Below are positions 1 to 9,538 of a stretch of 64,000 nucleotides of DNA, one piece after another. The position numbers were made by a program, and so were the translations under genes. Under the pieces are notes generated by a model. It saw only the letters and a program-made list of their open reading frames with translations. It was not told the DNA's origin and did not search any database. Position 1 is the stretch's first letter. Each line of letters starts with the position of its first letter. The DNA is from Taibaiella sp. (GTDB lineage Bacteria; Bacteroidota; Bacteroidia; Chitinophagales; Chitinophagaceae). Location: contig JAEUVV010000003.1 of the NCBI GenBank assembly GCA_016786705.1, positions 457,425 to 521,424 of the forward strand. Direction: 5' to 3'.

Positions 1-1
1 G

Positions 2-625
2 ACGCTTGTGGTAAACCAGGTAGGCGCTTACTCTGTTGTGGTGACTAATGGGAACAACTGTAGAGGTGCCGACACGATCAACGTTTCTTTTGTTCCTGCA
101 GTTATCAATGAAGGATTTGACTTTGAACCATTGTTCAATATACAACCAGGAAGAGTTAGATTTACACCGATAGACATCATTCCAGGTTATACATATACCT
201 GGAGTTTCGGCGACGGCGCGACCTCTAATCAAACCATTCCGGAACATGATTACACCGCTTCCGGGAACTACATTGTACAATTAAATGCATCAGATGGCTG
301 TACCGACTCCTTGGCAAGTTTAGAGATCAATGTTGACCTCTTTACTACCGCTGTGACCAGAGTAAATAAGGCTGACCTTTCTGTTAAGATTTACCCGAAT
401 CCAACCAGCAACATTTTAAACGTTGTATTGGAAAGCGACAATACTTTCATCAATAAACTGAGTATTTTCAACCTTATCGGGCAAAATGTAACAACAATTG
501 TTCCTACCAATAAAAACACAAAACAGCAGACAGTCTATTTAGATAATTTATCTTCCGGCGCTTACCTGATCAAAATCGAAACAGATAAAGGTACCGTAAA
601 CCGGAAATTCGAGTTTATCAAGTAG
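2..625 (+). CDS. C-terminal part of a T9SS surface protein (PKD domain plus type A sorting domain); 5' end outside window
   Basis: The reading frame is open from the first bases of the window, so this is only the last 207 codons of a longer gene. It begins inside an Ig-like repeat (GAYSVVVTNG), followed by a PKD-like domain with the WSFGDG signature at roughly residues 40-115. The last 80 residues are a type IX secretion sorting domain (KIYPNPTSNILNV, then GAYLIKIETDKG, ending KFEFIK). Such proteins cross the inner membrane by Sec and the outer membrane by the T9SS, which removes the tail. The whole segment is clearly similar to the C-terminus of the next gene, so the two are tandem paralogues. 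A strong terminator follows. The function of the missing N-terminal part cannot be judged. Confidence 0.9.
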   Translation, partial: TLVVNQVGAYSVVVTNGNNCRGADTINVSFVPAVINEGFDFEPLFNIQPGRVRFTPIDIIPGYTYTWSFGDGATSNQTIPEHDYTASGNYIVQLNASDGCTDSLASLEINVDLFTTAVTRVNKADLSVKIYPNPTSNILNVVLESDNTFINKLSIFNLIGQNVTTIVPTNKNTKQQTVYLDNLSSGAYLIKIETDKGTVNRKFEFIK

Positions 626-648
626 TAATTTTATCTTTAAAATCCTCA

Positions 649-687
649 ATAGGCAGCTTAAATTATTATAAGCTGCCTATTTTTTTT
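649..687 (+). terminator. Rho-independent terminator after the first T9SS gene
   Basis: A 12-bp perfect stem (ATAGGCAGCTTA at 649-660 with its complement at 669-680) closes an 8-nt loop and is followed by a run of eight T. It lies 24 nt behind the stop codon and separates the two T9SS genes into different transcripts. Confidence 0.9.
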
Positions 688-834
688 GTGGCTTTAACAA
701 ATTTTTTTATAAAAAAAATCTAAAAAAATAAAATAATTAAGAATAAAAAATTAATGTAGATACAATAATTAAATTTTTAATCTTCACTAAATAGTGACTA
801 TACTGAGAATATCTGTATTAACACAATTTAATTT

Positions 835-842
835 TATATTTG
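835..842 (+). promoter_or_regulatory. Putative Bacteroidota -7 promoter box for the 1770-residue T9SS protein
   Basis: TATATTTG matches the TAnnTTTG consensus of the Bacteroidota housekeeping sigma factor and lies 67 nt upstream of the start codon, in an AT-rich gap of 284 bp. I do not see a convincing -33 TTTG at the usual spacing. The rest of the gap (688-834) is simply AT-rich. Confidence 0.45.
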
Positions 843-909
843 GTAGGCAATTTGTTCTACAGGGTTCAACAAACTGCAATTTTTTTGTTTAAAGGTCTAA
901 ATTAAAAGG

Positions 910-3900
910 ATGAAACATCTATTTCTACCCCCACCAAACATACTTAAGCGGGCAGCGACAAGTATGTTTAAAATGAAATGCGCGCTGGGTTTAACTACGC
1001 TCCTGGCATTTTCAGCTGGCGAGCTCTGCGCACAGGTAACCGTAACAGCTAGCGCGGGCACCTCGAACGCCAGTTATACAACAGTAAATGCAGCCTTCAC
1101 GGCAATCAATGCAGGTACCCATCAGGGCGCGATTACCATTACGGTAAGTGCCAACACTACGGAACCGGCCACACCTGTTCCTTTATTAAGAAGTAACAGC
1201 CCTTCCAGCTACACTTCCGTGCTCATCCAACCTTCCGGAAATGTCACGATTAACTCCGCAGCCAGCCCGGTGGCCAACCGCGGGATTATAGAACTGGCAG
1301 GAGCCGATAATGTAACCATTGACGGTGATGACCCTGCTACGACTGGAAGCCGCAATTTGAGCATTGTGGCAGCGACCGGTACTACTGCTGGTGTTGCAGT
1401 CATTCGCCTCTCCTCCAATTCAACTTCAGGTACTGATGGCGCCAATAACAATACCGTTAAAAACTGTATTATTACCGGCTCCAGGAGCAGCGCTACCTCA
1501 ACGACCACCAGCTATGGTATTCAATTTTCCAATGGCACCAGCACCAGCGCCAGCTCTACCGGTGCATACAGCAGTATAAATACCATTATCCAGAATAACC
1601 TGATCACACGTGCCTATTACGGTATCCATGCAATCGGCAGCAGTACCTCTTATTACAATACCGGCACCCAGATTCTGGACAATACAATAGGCTCAACTGC
1701 CAGTGGCCAGAACGTAGGGCTTTATGGGATCAATTTAAGCTACTCTTCCTCAGGCTCAACCGGGGCTGCAATCATTGAGAACAATGATATACAGGGTGGT
1801 GATGCCACAACCGGATTAAGTACGAATGTTTCCGGCATTTATCTGAATACAGGCGCCAACGGTACCATTATAAGAAGAAACAATGTACACAATGTAGCCA
1901 ATCCTTCCTCTGGCGGATGGGGCGCTTATGGTATAGGTATTGTTGCACCGGTAACCGGTGTGGAAATTTCCAATAACTTTATACGGGATATAACAACCAC
2001 CAATTATTCATCAACGCTGACCACTAGCTGGCAGAACTATGGTATATTTGTTAGCTCCGGCGCTACGGGCTTAAAAATCATTCATAATACTATTTATTTA
2101 AACCAGGCCAATGCAACCAACGTGGGCACATCCAATCCTGTATCCGCTTGCATTAATTTTACCAACTCTTCTGCTACAGTCAGCCAGATGTACAATAACA
2201 TCTTGGTGAATAACCAGGGAACAGCAAGTACCAATGCCTACTGTATTATCACTGCTGCGACCAATAATATTTCCGGCGGTGCCATCAATAATAATAACTA
2301 TTACGCGAACGGGAGCGGCAAAGTAGGTTATTACAGCAGTGCGGCAGCGACTTTAATCGCCTGGCAGGCCGCAACAGGAAAGGATGTTTTATCGCTTAAT
2401 GAAATTCCGCCATTTAGCTCCGCAACCGACCTTCATATCCCGGCCAATTCTATTACCCTGCTGGAATCTGCAGGAGCTCCCGTAGCTACGACAAGCATCA
2501 ATACCGATATCGACGGCCAGACCAGGCCGGGTGCTTCCAGCTATGGCTTTGGTACGGCACCGGATATGGGAGCGGACGAGTTTGACGGAAAAGTGCAGTA
2601 TACCTGTACTACCCCCGCACCCGGTAATACGGTAACTTCGGCGAACAACTTATGTTCCGGCACGTCTATCAATCTTTCTTTGCAAAACGCGACAACAGGT
2701 ACCGGTGTTTCTTATCAATGGCAAAGCTCCCCGGACAATGTTACTTATACCAATATTGCTTCAGCATTCTCTCCTACACTTTCCCTTACCCCTAATGCCC
2801 CTATGTGGTACCGGTGCAGGGTAAAATGTCTTAGTGGCCCGGATAGTACCTACTCTACCCCGGTTAATATCGTTTTTGTCAACAATGTATTGACTACGAC
2901 GAATGGTACCCGCTGCGGTACAGGCACCGTGGTATTACAGGCTACCGGTAATACCGGGGCTACCTTAAACTGGTATGCAGCGGCTACAGGCGGCATATCA
3001 CTGGGAAGCGGTACTTCCTTTACCACGCCACCGCTATTAACGACGACTAACTTCTACGTGTCTGCAGAAGCGGTAGCCCAGGGCGGAACAGCCACAATAG
3101 GCACTGCAACTACTTCGACAAGTGGCTCCGGCACCTCTCCTTTCAGTCAAAACTGGGAAAGCAATCACTCCCAATACCTGATCCTGGCCAGTGACCTTAC
3201 GGCTTCAGGTCTATCGGCCGGCAATATCACCGCTATGTCCTTAAACATAAGCAGTAAAAGCAGTACCTTCCCTTTTACCGGGTACTCTATAAAAATGGCA
3301 CACTCAGCGTTAACCAGCCTTACCACCCTGACCGCGCCGACCTTTACGAATGTATACGGCCCTACCAACTATACTTCAGTAGCGGGCGCTAACAACTTTA
3401 CCTTTACCGCGCCTTTTAACTGGGACGGAACCTCCAACATACTGGTAGACATTTGTTTTGATAATGACCCTGCCAGCACCGGAACTTTCTGGTCTTCCAA
3501 CGATGTGGTGGATGCAAGAACTACTGCTTATACCTCAGTTACCGGCAACTATGCGGATAACAGTACTTTATGCGGCAGTACAACAGCCGGAAGCCCGGGT
3601 ACGGTAAACACATTGCCAATCTTTAAATTTACCGGTAGTGCCATATGTGCCAGCCCGAGAAAAGCGGTTACCGCAACAGTAACTCCGGCACCAGCTTTTG
3701 ACATTACTAATGATAAGACCGTTTGTAACAACGGCATTACGGCACTTACTGTAACCACAGGCACGACCAACTACAATAATGTAACCTGGTCACCGGTCAC
3801 TAACCTGTATACCAATGCGGCGGCAACAATTCCGTATACTGCGGGTACCAATACTAATACAGTATACCACAAATCCACAACTACAGGCCTGGTTAACTAT

Positions 3901-6222
3901 ACAGCAAACGCCTTAAACACTACATCTTTATGTGGCAACTTAGACACCGTTAAGATCCAGACTTTACCTGCGACAACAACAGCCGTGGCTACTGTAAGCA
4001 GCATGTGCCTTACAGGTTCCAGCAGCTTAAACCTGGTACCGGCCATCACACAAACCAATGTGGGCTATCAATGGCAAAGCTCTTTGAATAACACGACCTT
4101 TACAGATATTACGGGAGCTACCGCTGCCACTTATACCACCCCTACTCTTACTACAACCAATTACTACCGAGCTACCATAAAAAACAGTGACGGCAATGCT
4201 TGCTTCAATTCGGTTTCAGATACCGTATTTATCAGTAACCCGGTAGTACTGACGGCTAATAGCGCTGAAAGATGTGGACCTGGCATCCTTGACCTGACAG
4301 CAACTACCAATCCCGGCTATACCTTAAACTGGTATGCAGCCGCAACTGGTGGTGCTGCGATCGGAACAGGTAATATCTATACTACACCTTCCCTGACCAC
4401 GACAACCAATTATTATGTTAGTTCTGAATACATCGTTCCTAAGGATATCACTATAGGAACCGCTAACTCAACGACAAGCAACTCTGGAACATCGCCTTTC
4501 AGCCAGAACTGGGAAAGTAATCACTCCCAATACCTGATCCTGGCCAGCGACCTTACCGCTGCTGGATTCGCTGCTGGTACCATCAACTCCATGTCTTTAA
4601 ATATTACCAGCAAACTCAGCTCATTGCCTTTCACCGGCTATTCGATAAAAATGGCGAATACAGCACTGACCAGTGTTACAACACTTACGGCACCAGCATT
4701 TACCAATGTTTATGGCCCGGTGAACTATACTTCCGTTGCCGGTGCGAATAACTTTGTATTTACGACTCCGTTTAACTGGAATGGCACCTCAAATATCCTT
4801 GTAGACATTTGCTTTGATAATGACCCTACCAGCTCCGGTACCTTCTGGACCTCCAACGACGTAGTACAGTCCAGAACGACCAGCTATACATCTGTAGTAG
4901 GTATGTATGCGGATAATGCTACATTATGTGGTGCTACCACCGGCGGTACATCCGGCACACTGAGCAATTTACCTATATTCAAATTTAGCGGTACCATTAG
5001 CTGTATCAGCCCGAGAAGTATGGTGACCGCCACGATCAAACCAAAGCCTACAGCCAGTTTGACACCAACCGGAACTATCAATATTTGTAATAATGACTCG
5101 GAGCTCTTAACAGCAAGTGGTGGCGGGACCTACACATGGTTAAGAAGTGGTAACGTCATTTCCGGTCAAAACAATGCTACATTAAGTGTCTCCCAGACAG
5201 ATCCTTATAAAGTTGTGGTAACCGCTGCAAACGGATGTACCGATACCTCTTTAACAGCCAATATCATTGTACAGCCCGATCCTGTAGTTTTTCTGGGTAA
5301 TGATACTACCTACTGTGGTAACATTTCGCATACCTTAAATGCAGGGAATCCGGGAGCATCATACCTGTGGAACAACAACAGTACCGGCAGTACTTTAAAT
5401 GTACTTAACCCGGGACAATATTCTGTTACAGTAACCAATACCTATAACTGTTCTTCCAGCGATACGATCAATATTGCACACTACCCTTATCCTGTTGTAG
5501 CCCTGGGTAATGATACGGTAATCTGCCGGGTTACCCCATTAGTTCTGGATGCCGCTAACACCGGATCATCATTTTTATGGAACAACAATGCGACCACGCA
5601 AACAATCAGCGTTAACCAGCCGGGTGCTTACTCGGTAAGGGTGACCAATGGTTTCGATTGTATCGGCAGGGACACGATTAATGTGAGCTTACACCCTATC
5701 CCGGACAATTATGGCTTTAATTTCGAGCCATTATTTACGGTTCACCCGGGCAGAGTGAAGTTTACACCGGTTAACATAAACCCCGGCTATACATATTTCT
5801 GGAACTTCGGTGATGGCAATGGCTCCGACTCAACCATCGCGATACACGACTACCTGTCTTCTGGGACTTATAATGTATCGCTCCTGGCTTCAGACGGCTG
5901 TACAGACTCTGTAGAACGACTGGAAATCTATGTAGACCTTTATACCAACGTGGTTAAAGTTAACAAGGCTTCAATAGCGGTAAAAGTCTACCCGAATCCA
6001 AGTAACAATATACTGAATGTACAACTGGAAAGCGACCAGGCTTACATCAAAAACCTGACAGTATTCAATGTACTGGGACAACAGGTATTCCAGGCATTGC
6101 CTGCATCAAAACAATCCGTAAAAGAGCAAATTTCACTGGACCAGCTGGCTTCAGGAGCTTATATCATAAGGATTGAGACCGACAAAGGTATTGTCAACAG
6201 GAAATTTGACCTGATCAAATAA
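910..6222 (+). CDS. Giant secreted T9SS protein with beta-helix, duplicated Ig-like/adhesin modules, PKD and type A sorting domain
   Basis: This 1770-residue protein starts with a signal peptide ending in ELCAQ; Met1, Met19 or Met22 could be the true start. Residues about 60-520 look like a right-handed parallel beta-helix (NVTIDGDD, NNTVKNCII, many Asn-rich turns). Ig-like modules with YQWQSS follow at residues 602 and 1053, each leading into a roughly 200-residue module containing FSQNWESNHSQYLILASDL and ILVDICFDNDP. This whole unit is present twice with a period of about 451 residues. Two GNDT-type Ig repeats, a PKD domain (WNFGDGNG) and a T9SS sorting tail (KVYPNPSNNILNV) complete it. The likely role is a cell-surface or secreted adhesin or polysaccharide-binding protein; no catalytic site is recognised. 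It has its own promoter and terminator. Confidence 0.93.
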   Translation: MKHLFLPPPNILKRAATSMFKMKCALGLTTLLAFSAGELCAQVTVTASAGTSNASYTTVNAAFTAINAGTHQGAITITVSANTTEPATPVPLLRSNSPSSYTSVLIQPSGNVTINSAASPVANRGIIELAGADNVTIDGDDPATTGSRNLSIVAATGTTAGVAVIRLSSNSTSGTDGANNNTVKNCIITGSRSSATSTTTSYGIQFSNGTSTSASSTGAYSSINTIIQNNLITRAYYGIHAIGSSTSYYNTGTQILDNTIGSTASGQNVGLYGINLSYSSSGSTGAAIIENNDIQGGDATTGLSTNVSGIYLNTGANGTIIRRNNVHNVANPSSGGWGAYGIGIVAPVTGVEISNNFIRDITTTNYSSTLTTSWQNYGIFVSSGATGLKIIHNTIYLNQANATNVGTSNPVSACINFTNSSATVSQMYNNILVNNQGTASTNAYCIITAATNNISGGAINNNNYYANGSGKVGYYSSAAATLIAWQAATGKDVLSLNEIPPFSSATDLHIPANSITLLESAGAPVATTSINTDIDGQTRPGASSYGFGTAPDMGADEFDGKVQYTCTTPAPGNTVTSANNLCSGTSINLSLQNATTGTGVSYQWQSSPDNVTYTNIASAFSPTLSLTPNAPMWYRCRVKCLSGPDSTYSTPVNIVFVNNVLTTTNGTRCGTGTVVLQATGNTGATLNWYAAATGGISLGSGTSFTTPPLLTTTNFYVSAEAVAQGGTATIGTATTSTSGSGTSPFSQNWESNHSQYLILASDLTASGLSAGNITAMSLNISSKSSTFPFTGYSIKMAHSALTSLTTLTAPTFTNVYGPTNYTSVAGANNFTFTAPFNWDGTSNILVDICFDNDPASTGTFWSSNDVVDARTTAYTSVTGNYADNSTLCGSTTAGSPGTVNTLPIFKFTGSAICASPRKAVTATVTPAPAFDITNDKTVCNNGITALTVTTGTTNYNNVTWSPVTNLYTNAAATIPYTAGTNTNTVYHKSTTTGLVNYTANALNTTSLCGNLDTVKIQTLPATTTAVATVSSMCLTGSSSLNLVPAITQTNVGYQWQSSLNNTTFTDITGATAATYTTPTLTTTNYYRATIKNSDGNACFNSVSDTVFISNPVVLTANSAERCGPGILDLTATTNPGYTLNWYAAATGGAAIGTGNIYTTPSLTTTTNYYVSSEYIVPKDITIGTANSTTSNSGTSPFSQNWESNHSQYLILASDLTAAGFAAGTINSMSLNITSKLSSLPFTGYSIKMANTALTSVTTLTAPAFTNVYGPVNYTSVAGANNFVFTTPFNWNGTSNILVDICFDNDPTSSGTFWTSNDVVQSRTTSYTSVVGMYADNATLCGATTGGTSGTLSNLPIFKFSGTISCISPRSMVTATIKPKPTASLTPTGTINICNNDSELLTASGGGTYTWLRSGNVISGQNNATLSVSQTDPYKVVVTAANGCTDTSLTANIIVQPDPVVFLGNDTTYCGNISHTLNAGNPGASYLWNNNSTGSTLNVLNPGQYSVTVTNTYNCSSSDTINIAHYPYPVVALGNDTVICRVTPLVLDAANTGSSFLWNNNATTQTISVNQPGAYSVRVTNGFDCIGRDTINVSLHPIPDNYGFNFEPLFTVHPGRVKFTPVNINPGYTYFWNFGDGNGSDSTIAIHDYLSSGTYNVSLLASDGCTDSVERLEIYVDLYTNVVKVNKASIAVKVYPNPSNNILNVQLESDQAYIKNLTVFNVLGQQVFQALPASKQSVKEQISLDQLASGAYIIRIETDKGIVNRKFDLIK

Positions 6223-6258
6223 AGAGCTCCGCTATTTAAAGACAATATTTTACTATTA

Positions 6259-6293
6259 AAAATACGGTAACCGCTAGGTTACCGTATTTTTTT
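6259..6293 (+). terminator. Terminator of the giant T9SS gene
   Basis: A perfect 14-bp stem (AAAATACGGTAACC at 6259-6272, complement at 6277-6290) with a 4-nt GCTA loop, continuing into T residues. It lies 36 nt behind the stop codon. Confidence 0.92.
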
Positions 6294-6454
6294 ACCCTGC
6301 CAGAACCCATCCTCCGACAGCAAAAATACTATATCTTCCAGAGCAGCCATCTTCATTAATGCCGGGCTAAAAAGATGAAAAGCGATAGACGATATCGTCA
6401 CCAGTTTTAATGATCCACTTATACCAGGTGGGCCTGAGGCTTTATTGCTGGCAT

Positions 6455-6493
6455 AAAAAATGAATGCTCCCGGTTTGGGAGCATTCATTTTTT
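6455..6493 (-). terminator. Terminator of the rplKAJL operon
   Basis: A perfect 17-bp stem (AAAAAATGAATGCTCCC at 6455-6471, complement at 6477-6493) with a 5-nt loop lies directly behind rplL. Read on the minus strand it ends in a T run. It closes the ribosomal operon after rplL. In 6294-6454, between the two terminators, I see no gene. Confidence 0.92.
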
Positions 6494-6512
6494 AATCTGA
6501 AAGATCAGGGAA

Positions 6513-6884
6513 TTAAGCTAATTCAACTTCAGCACCAGCTTCAGTTAATTTTGCTTTCAGGTCTTCAGCAGTAGCTTTATCTACACCTTCTTTGATTGCT
6601 TTTGGAGCGCCATCAACTAATTCTTTAGCTTCTTTCAAACCTAAACCAGTTAAGTCTTTAACCACTTTAACAACGTTTAATTTAGAAGCACCGGCTGATT
6701 TCAAAATTACATCGAAAGTTGATTTCTCAGCAGCAGCAGCGCCACCACCATCACCAGCAGCAACAACAACTGCAGCAGCAGCTGGTTCGATACCGTATTC
6801 AGATTTTAAGAAATCTGCTAATTCTTGAACGTCTTTTACTGTTAAGTTTACTAATGACTCAGCAATTGCTTTAATATCTGCCAT
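6513..6884 (-). CDS. rplL: 50S ribosomal protein L7/L12
   Basis: L7/L12 forms the stalk of the large ribosomal subunit, which recruits and activates the translational GTPases. At 123 residues the length is normal. The N-terminal dimerisation helices (about 1-30) are followed by an Ala/Gly-rich hinge (about 35-53) and the globular C-terminal domain with the [12 protein letters not shown] motif and the ending [10 protein letters not shown]. It is the last gene of the rplK-rplA-rplJ-rplL operon, 58 nt behind rplJ, followed by a strong terminator. In most bacteria rpoB and rpoC come next; here they do not. Confidence 0.99.
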   Translation of the reverse strand: MADIKAIAESLVNLTVKDVQELADFLKSEYGIEPAAAAVVVAAGDGGGAAAAEKSTFDVILKSAGASKLNVVKVVKDLTGLGLKEAKELVDGAPKAIKEGVDKATAEDLKAKLTEAGAEVELA

Positions 6885-6942
6885 TTTTATAAGATTTTGA
6901 TAGTTTTTTAAATAATATGATTAATGTTGGAAGCATTCAAAT

Positions 6943-7491
6943 TTATTCTGCCGCTGGAGCTTCTGGAGCCGGAGCTTCTTCTACAGGAGCAGCTTCTTCG
7001 CCACCTTCGTTCCTGTTTTGTAAAGCAGCAACTACGCGACTGATTGGAGATTGCAACAAGCCAATAACTTCACCGATAAGTTCGTTTTTAGTCTTGATGT
7101 TTTTCAATTGAGTAAGTGTATTATCACCTACGAACAGGTCTTCACCGATCAAAGCAGCTTTCAATACTGGTTTATCACCAGGATTGTCTTTACGGAAAGC
7201 AGAAAGAATAACAGCTGGTTCTTTTGGAGATTCAGAGAACATTAAAGCAGTTACGCCATGTAATGAATCATATAAACCGGCATATTTTTCATCATTAAAG
7301 CTTTCTAATGCTTTTTTGATTAAAGTGTTCTTTGCAACAGTCATTTCAACTTCTTTCTCGAAGCATGCACGACGGATGCTGTTGATTTGAGCTACAGACA
7401 AAGACTCAGTGTTAGTAACATAAAAGTTACTGTATTGAGAAAACTTGCTTTTTAAAAGCTCGATAGCTTCTTGTTTTTGAGCAGTGTTCAT
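6943..7491 (-). CDS. rplJ: 50S ribosomal protein L10
   Basis: L10 anchors the L7/L12 dimers to 23S rRNA at the base of the stalk and in many bacteria represses translation of its own operon. The N-terminal domain (KQEAIELLKSKFSQYSNFYV, then the NTLIKKAL element) is typical. The last 22 residues form an acidic Ala/Pro/Glu-rich tail (EEAAPVEEAPAPEAPAAE) beyond the helix that binds L7/L12. The gene lies 61 nt behind rplA and 58 nt before rplL. I did not recognise the classical L10 leader fold in the short rplA-rplJ gap. Confidence 0.99.
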   Translation of the reverse strand: MNTAQKQEAIELLKSKFSQYSNFYVTNTESLSVAQINSIRRACFEKEVEMTVAKNTLIKKALESFNDEKYAGLYDSLHGVTALMFSESPKEPAVILSAFRKDNPGDKPVLKAALIGEDLFVGDNTLTQLKNIKTKNELIGEVIGLLQSPISRVVAALQNRNEGGEEAAPVEEAPAPEAPAAE

Positions 7492-7552
7492 TTATAATAA
7501 TTTGAATTTCGTTTGACCGAAAATTGTGAATTAATGTTTTTCGCTATTGCTA

Positions 7553-8245
7553 TTAAGATACAGATTTAGCATCTACCGCGATACCAGGACCCATAGAAGG
7601 AGCAATTGTTACACCTTTTACATAAGTACCTTTAGCAGTAGCCGGCTTCATACGGATCAAAGTGTTGATCAGTTCCTGTGCATTCTCAACCAGTTTGTTT
7701 GGCTCGAAAGATACACGACCAACAGATGCGTGAATGATACCTGCTTTATCTACTTTGAAAGCAATTTTACCACCTTTAACATCGTTTACAGCTGCAGCTA
7801 CATCATTAGTAACTGTACCTGTTTTAGGGTTTGGCATTAAGTTACGTGGACCTAATACTTTACCTAAACGACCGATTTTAGGCATTACAGATGGTGTTGC
7901 GATAATTACATCAATATCAGTCCAACCACCGTCGATTTTTGTGATGAATTCATCCAGACCTACATAGTCAGCACCGGCAGCTTTTGCTTCCGCTTCTTTA
8001 TCGGCAGGACATAAAACCAATACAGTTTTAGTTTTACCGGTACCATGAGGTAAGGTTACTGTACCACGTAAAGCCTGGTCAGCTTTCTTAGGATCGATAC
8101 CTAAACGAACGTGTACGTCTACTGAACTATCAAAGTTAGTACAGTTAACTTCTTTTACCAGCTGAGCAGCTTCGCTCAGGGTATAAGACTTATTTTTATC
8201 TACTTTAGCTTCTGCAGCTTTTCTTTTTTTAGTAAGGGTTGCCAT
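7553..8245 (-). CDS. rplA: 50S ribosomal protein L1
   Basis: L1 forms the mobile L1 stalk at the E site and, in many bacteria, autoregulates rplK-rplA translation. At 230 residues it has the standard length. Recognisable family segments are [16 protein letters not shown] near the N-terminus, the domain II segment [20 protein letters not shown], and the C-terminal [12 protein letters not shown]. It lies 40 nt downstream of rplK and 61 nt upstream of rplJ, all on the minus strand, consistent with one transcript. Confidence 0.99.
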   Translation of the reverse strand: MATLTKKRKAAEAKVDKNKSYTLSEAAQLVKEVNCTNFDSSVDVHVRLGIDPKKADQALRGTVTLPHGTGKTKTVLVLCPADKEAEAKAAGADYVGLDEFITKIDGGWTDIDVIIATPSVMPKIGRLGKVLGPRNLMPNPKTGTVTNDVAAAVNDVKGGKIAFKVDKAGIIHASVGRVSFEPNKLVENAQELINTLIRMKPATAKGTYVKGVTIAPSMGPGIAVDAKSVS

Positions 8246-8285
8246 TGTAACAACAAATTTTAAAATTAGGGTGAACTAATAAGGT

Positions 8286-8729
8286 TTAGTTTTGCCAAGG
8301 CGCGTCGCCCTCAACTGTTAAACCCATACTACGTGCCGTACCGGCAACCATTTTCATCGCACTTTCGATAGTGAAACAGTTCAGATCGCTCATTTTATCT
8401 TTAGCGATTTCTTCTACTTGTGCCCAGGTTACTTTCCCTACTTTGTTACGGTTAGGCTCTTTAGAACCACTTTTAACCTTTGACAACTCTAACAACTGGA
8501 TTGCTGCAGGAGGCGTTTTGATAACGAAGTCAAACGACTTGTCAGAATAAACGGTAATCAAAACCGGCAATACTTTACCTTGTTTGTCTTGAGTACGCGC
8601 ATTGAATTGCTTACAGAATTCCATGATGTTTACACCTTTAGAACCCAAAGCAGGACCGATTGGAGGTGCAGGGTTTGCCTGACCGCCTTTCGCTTGTAGC
8701 TTTACATAGCCTGTAATTTCTTTAGCCAT
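8286..8729 (-). CDS. rplK: 50S ribosomal protein L11
   Basis: L11 binds the GTPase-associated region of 23S rRNA together with L10-L12. At 147 residues the length is normal. The N-terminal segment [20 protein letters not shown] contains the Pro-rich loop that contacts EF-G and (p)ppGpp synthetase in other bacteria, and the C-terminal RNA-binding domain ends in [16 protein letters not shown]. It is the first gene of the operon and has its own two-box promoter about 80 nt upstream. The nusG/secE genes that often precede it are absent. Confidence 0.99.
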   Translation of the reverse strand: MAKEITGYVKLQAKGGQANPAPPIGPALGSKGVNIMEFCKQFNARTQDKQGKVLPVLITVYSDKSFDFVIKTPPAAIQLLELSKVKSGSKEPNRNKVGKVTWAQVEEIAKDKMSDLNCFTIESAMKMVAGTARSMGLTVEGDAPWQN

Positions 8730-8809
8730 TGCTTAATTTTTTGGTATTAACGAGTTAATTGTTTACTCTCCCAAACCCACATAAACAGTATGCAGATTTT
8801 TTGAGGATG

Positions 8810-8841
8810 CAAAAGTAAGAACATTTTATATATCCACCAAA
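8810..8841 (-). promoter_or_regulatory. Promoter of the rplKAJL operon
   Basis: Reading the minus strand, TTTG (8841-8838), a 20-nt spacer and TACTTTTG (8817-8810) match the Bacteroidota -33/-7 consensus. The predicted transcription start is near 8803, giving a leader of about 75 nt. The spacing and both boxes agree, so this is one of the clearest promoters of the window. Confidence 0.7.
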
Positions 8842-8928
8842 TAATGTTTGATATATTATAAAATTACCCAATAATCAATTATTAAACTGAATATCGTTCC
8901 TTTGCAGCACAGCTTTCAAATATACAAA

Positions 8929-9504
8929 ATGGTAGCAGATAAAAAAACTTTAAGAGCAACATACCTTAACAAGCGTAATGCACTCAGCGCGGCAGAGCAG
9001 GCTAAGCTTAACGACCTGCTGCTTATCCAATTGCAAAGACTGGAACTCCCCTTTGCCCAAACGGTCCTCAATTATGTACCAATGGAGCATAAGGCAGAGC
9101 CTAATACTTACCTGTTCTCCCATTACCTCTCCTTCATCCTGCCGGAGTTAACCCTGGCCTACCCTGTTACGGATATCAGCAACAATAGTATGGAAGCCTA
9201 TGCTGTTCATGAGAATACCGAATTTGAACAAAGGCAATTCGGACTTATTGAGCCCATCAGCACAGCACTGGTAGCCCCACAGGAAATTGATATCATCATC
9301 GTTCCCCTTCTTGCAGCTGACGCATCGGGTTACCGGGTAGGATACGGAAAAGGCATCTATGACCGTTATATAAGCAGGTGTCGTGAAGACGTATTTAAAA
9401 TCGGGTTCAGCTTTTTCCCTCCGGTTGAACAGATTTCAGATATAAATATAAATGACATACCTTTGAATGTTTTGGTAAGTCCGGAAAAAATTTATTATTT
9501 TTAA
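8929..9504 (+). CDS. ygfA: 5-formyltetrahydrofolate cyclo-ligase
   Basis: This cytosolic enzyme uses ATP to convert 5-formyltetrahydrofolate to 5,10-methenyltetrahydrofolate, returning the storage form of folate to one-carbon metabolism. The 191-residue protein has the N-terminal KKTLRATYLNKRNALS pattern and the family signature SGYRVGYGKGIYDRYISR, which forms the Mg-ATP/phosphate site. I chose the ATG at 8929; a longer frame from a TTG at 8902 adds nine residues with no support. It is divergent from rplK and lies 34 nt ahead of a lipoprotein gene with which it may be cotranscribed. Confidence 0.95.
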   Translation: MVADKKTLRATYLNKRNALSAAEQAKLNDLLLIQLQRLELPFAQTVLNYVPMEHKAEPNTYLFSHYLSFILPELTLAYPVTDISNNSMEAYAVHENTEFEQRQFGLIEPISTALVAPQEIDIIIVPLLAADASGYRVGYGKGIYDRYISRCREDVFKIGFSFFPPVEQISDININDIPLNVLVSPEKIYYF

Positions 9505-9538
9505 TTAATCACCCGATAAAACACAAACCCGAAAATTC

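Noticed and set aside
6279..6488. 69-codon open frame on the minus strand between the giant T9SS gene and rplL
   Set aside because: Its first codons are the rplL terminator stem and its end lies in the opposing terminator; composition and lack of any recognisable motif argue against a gene.
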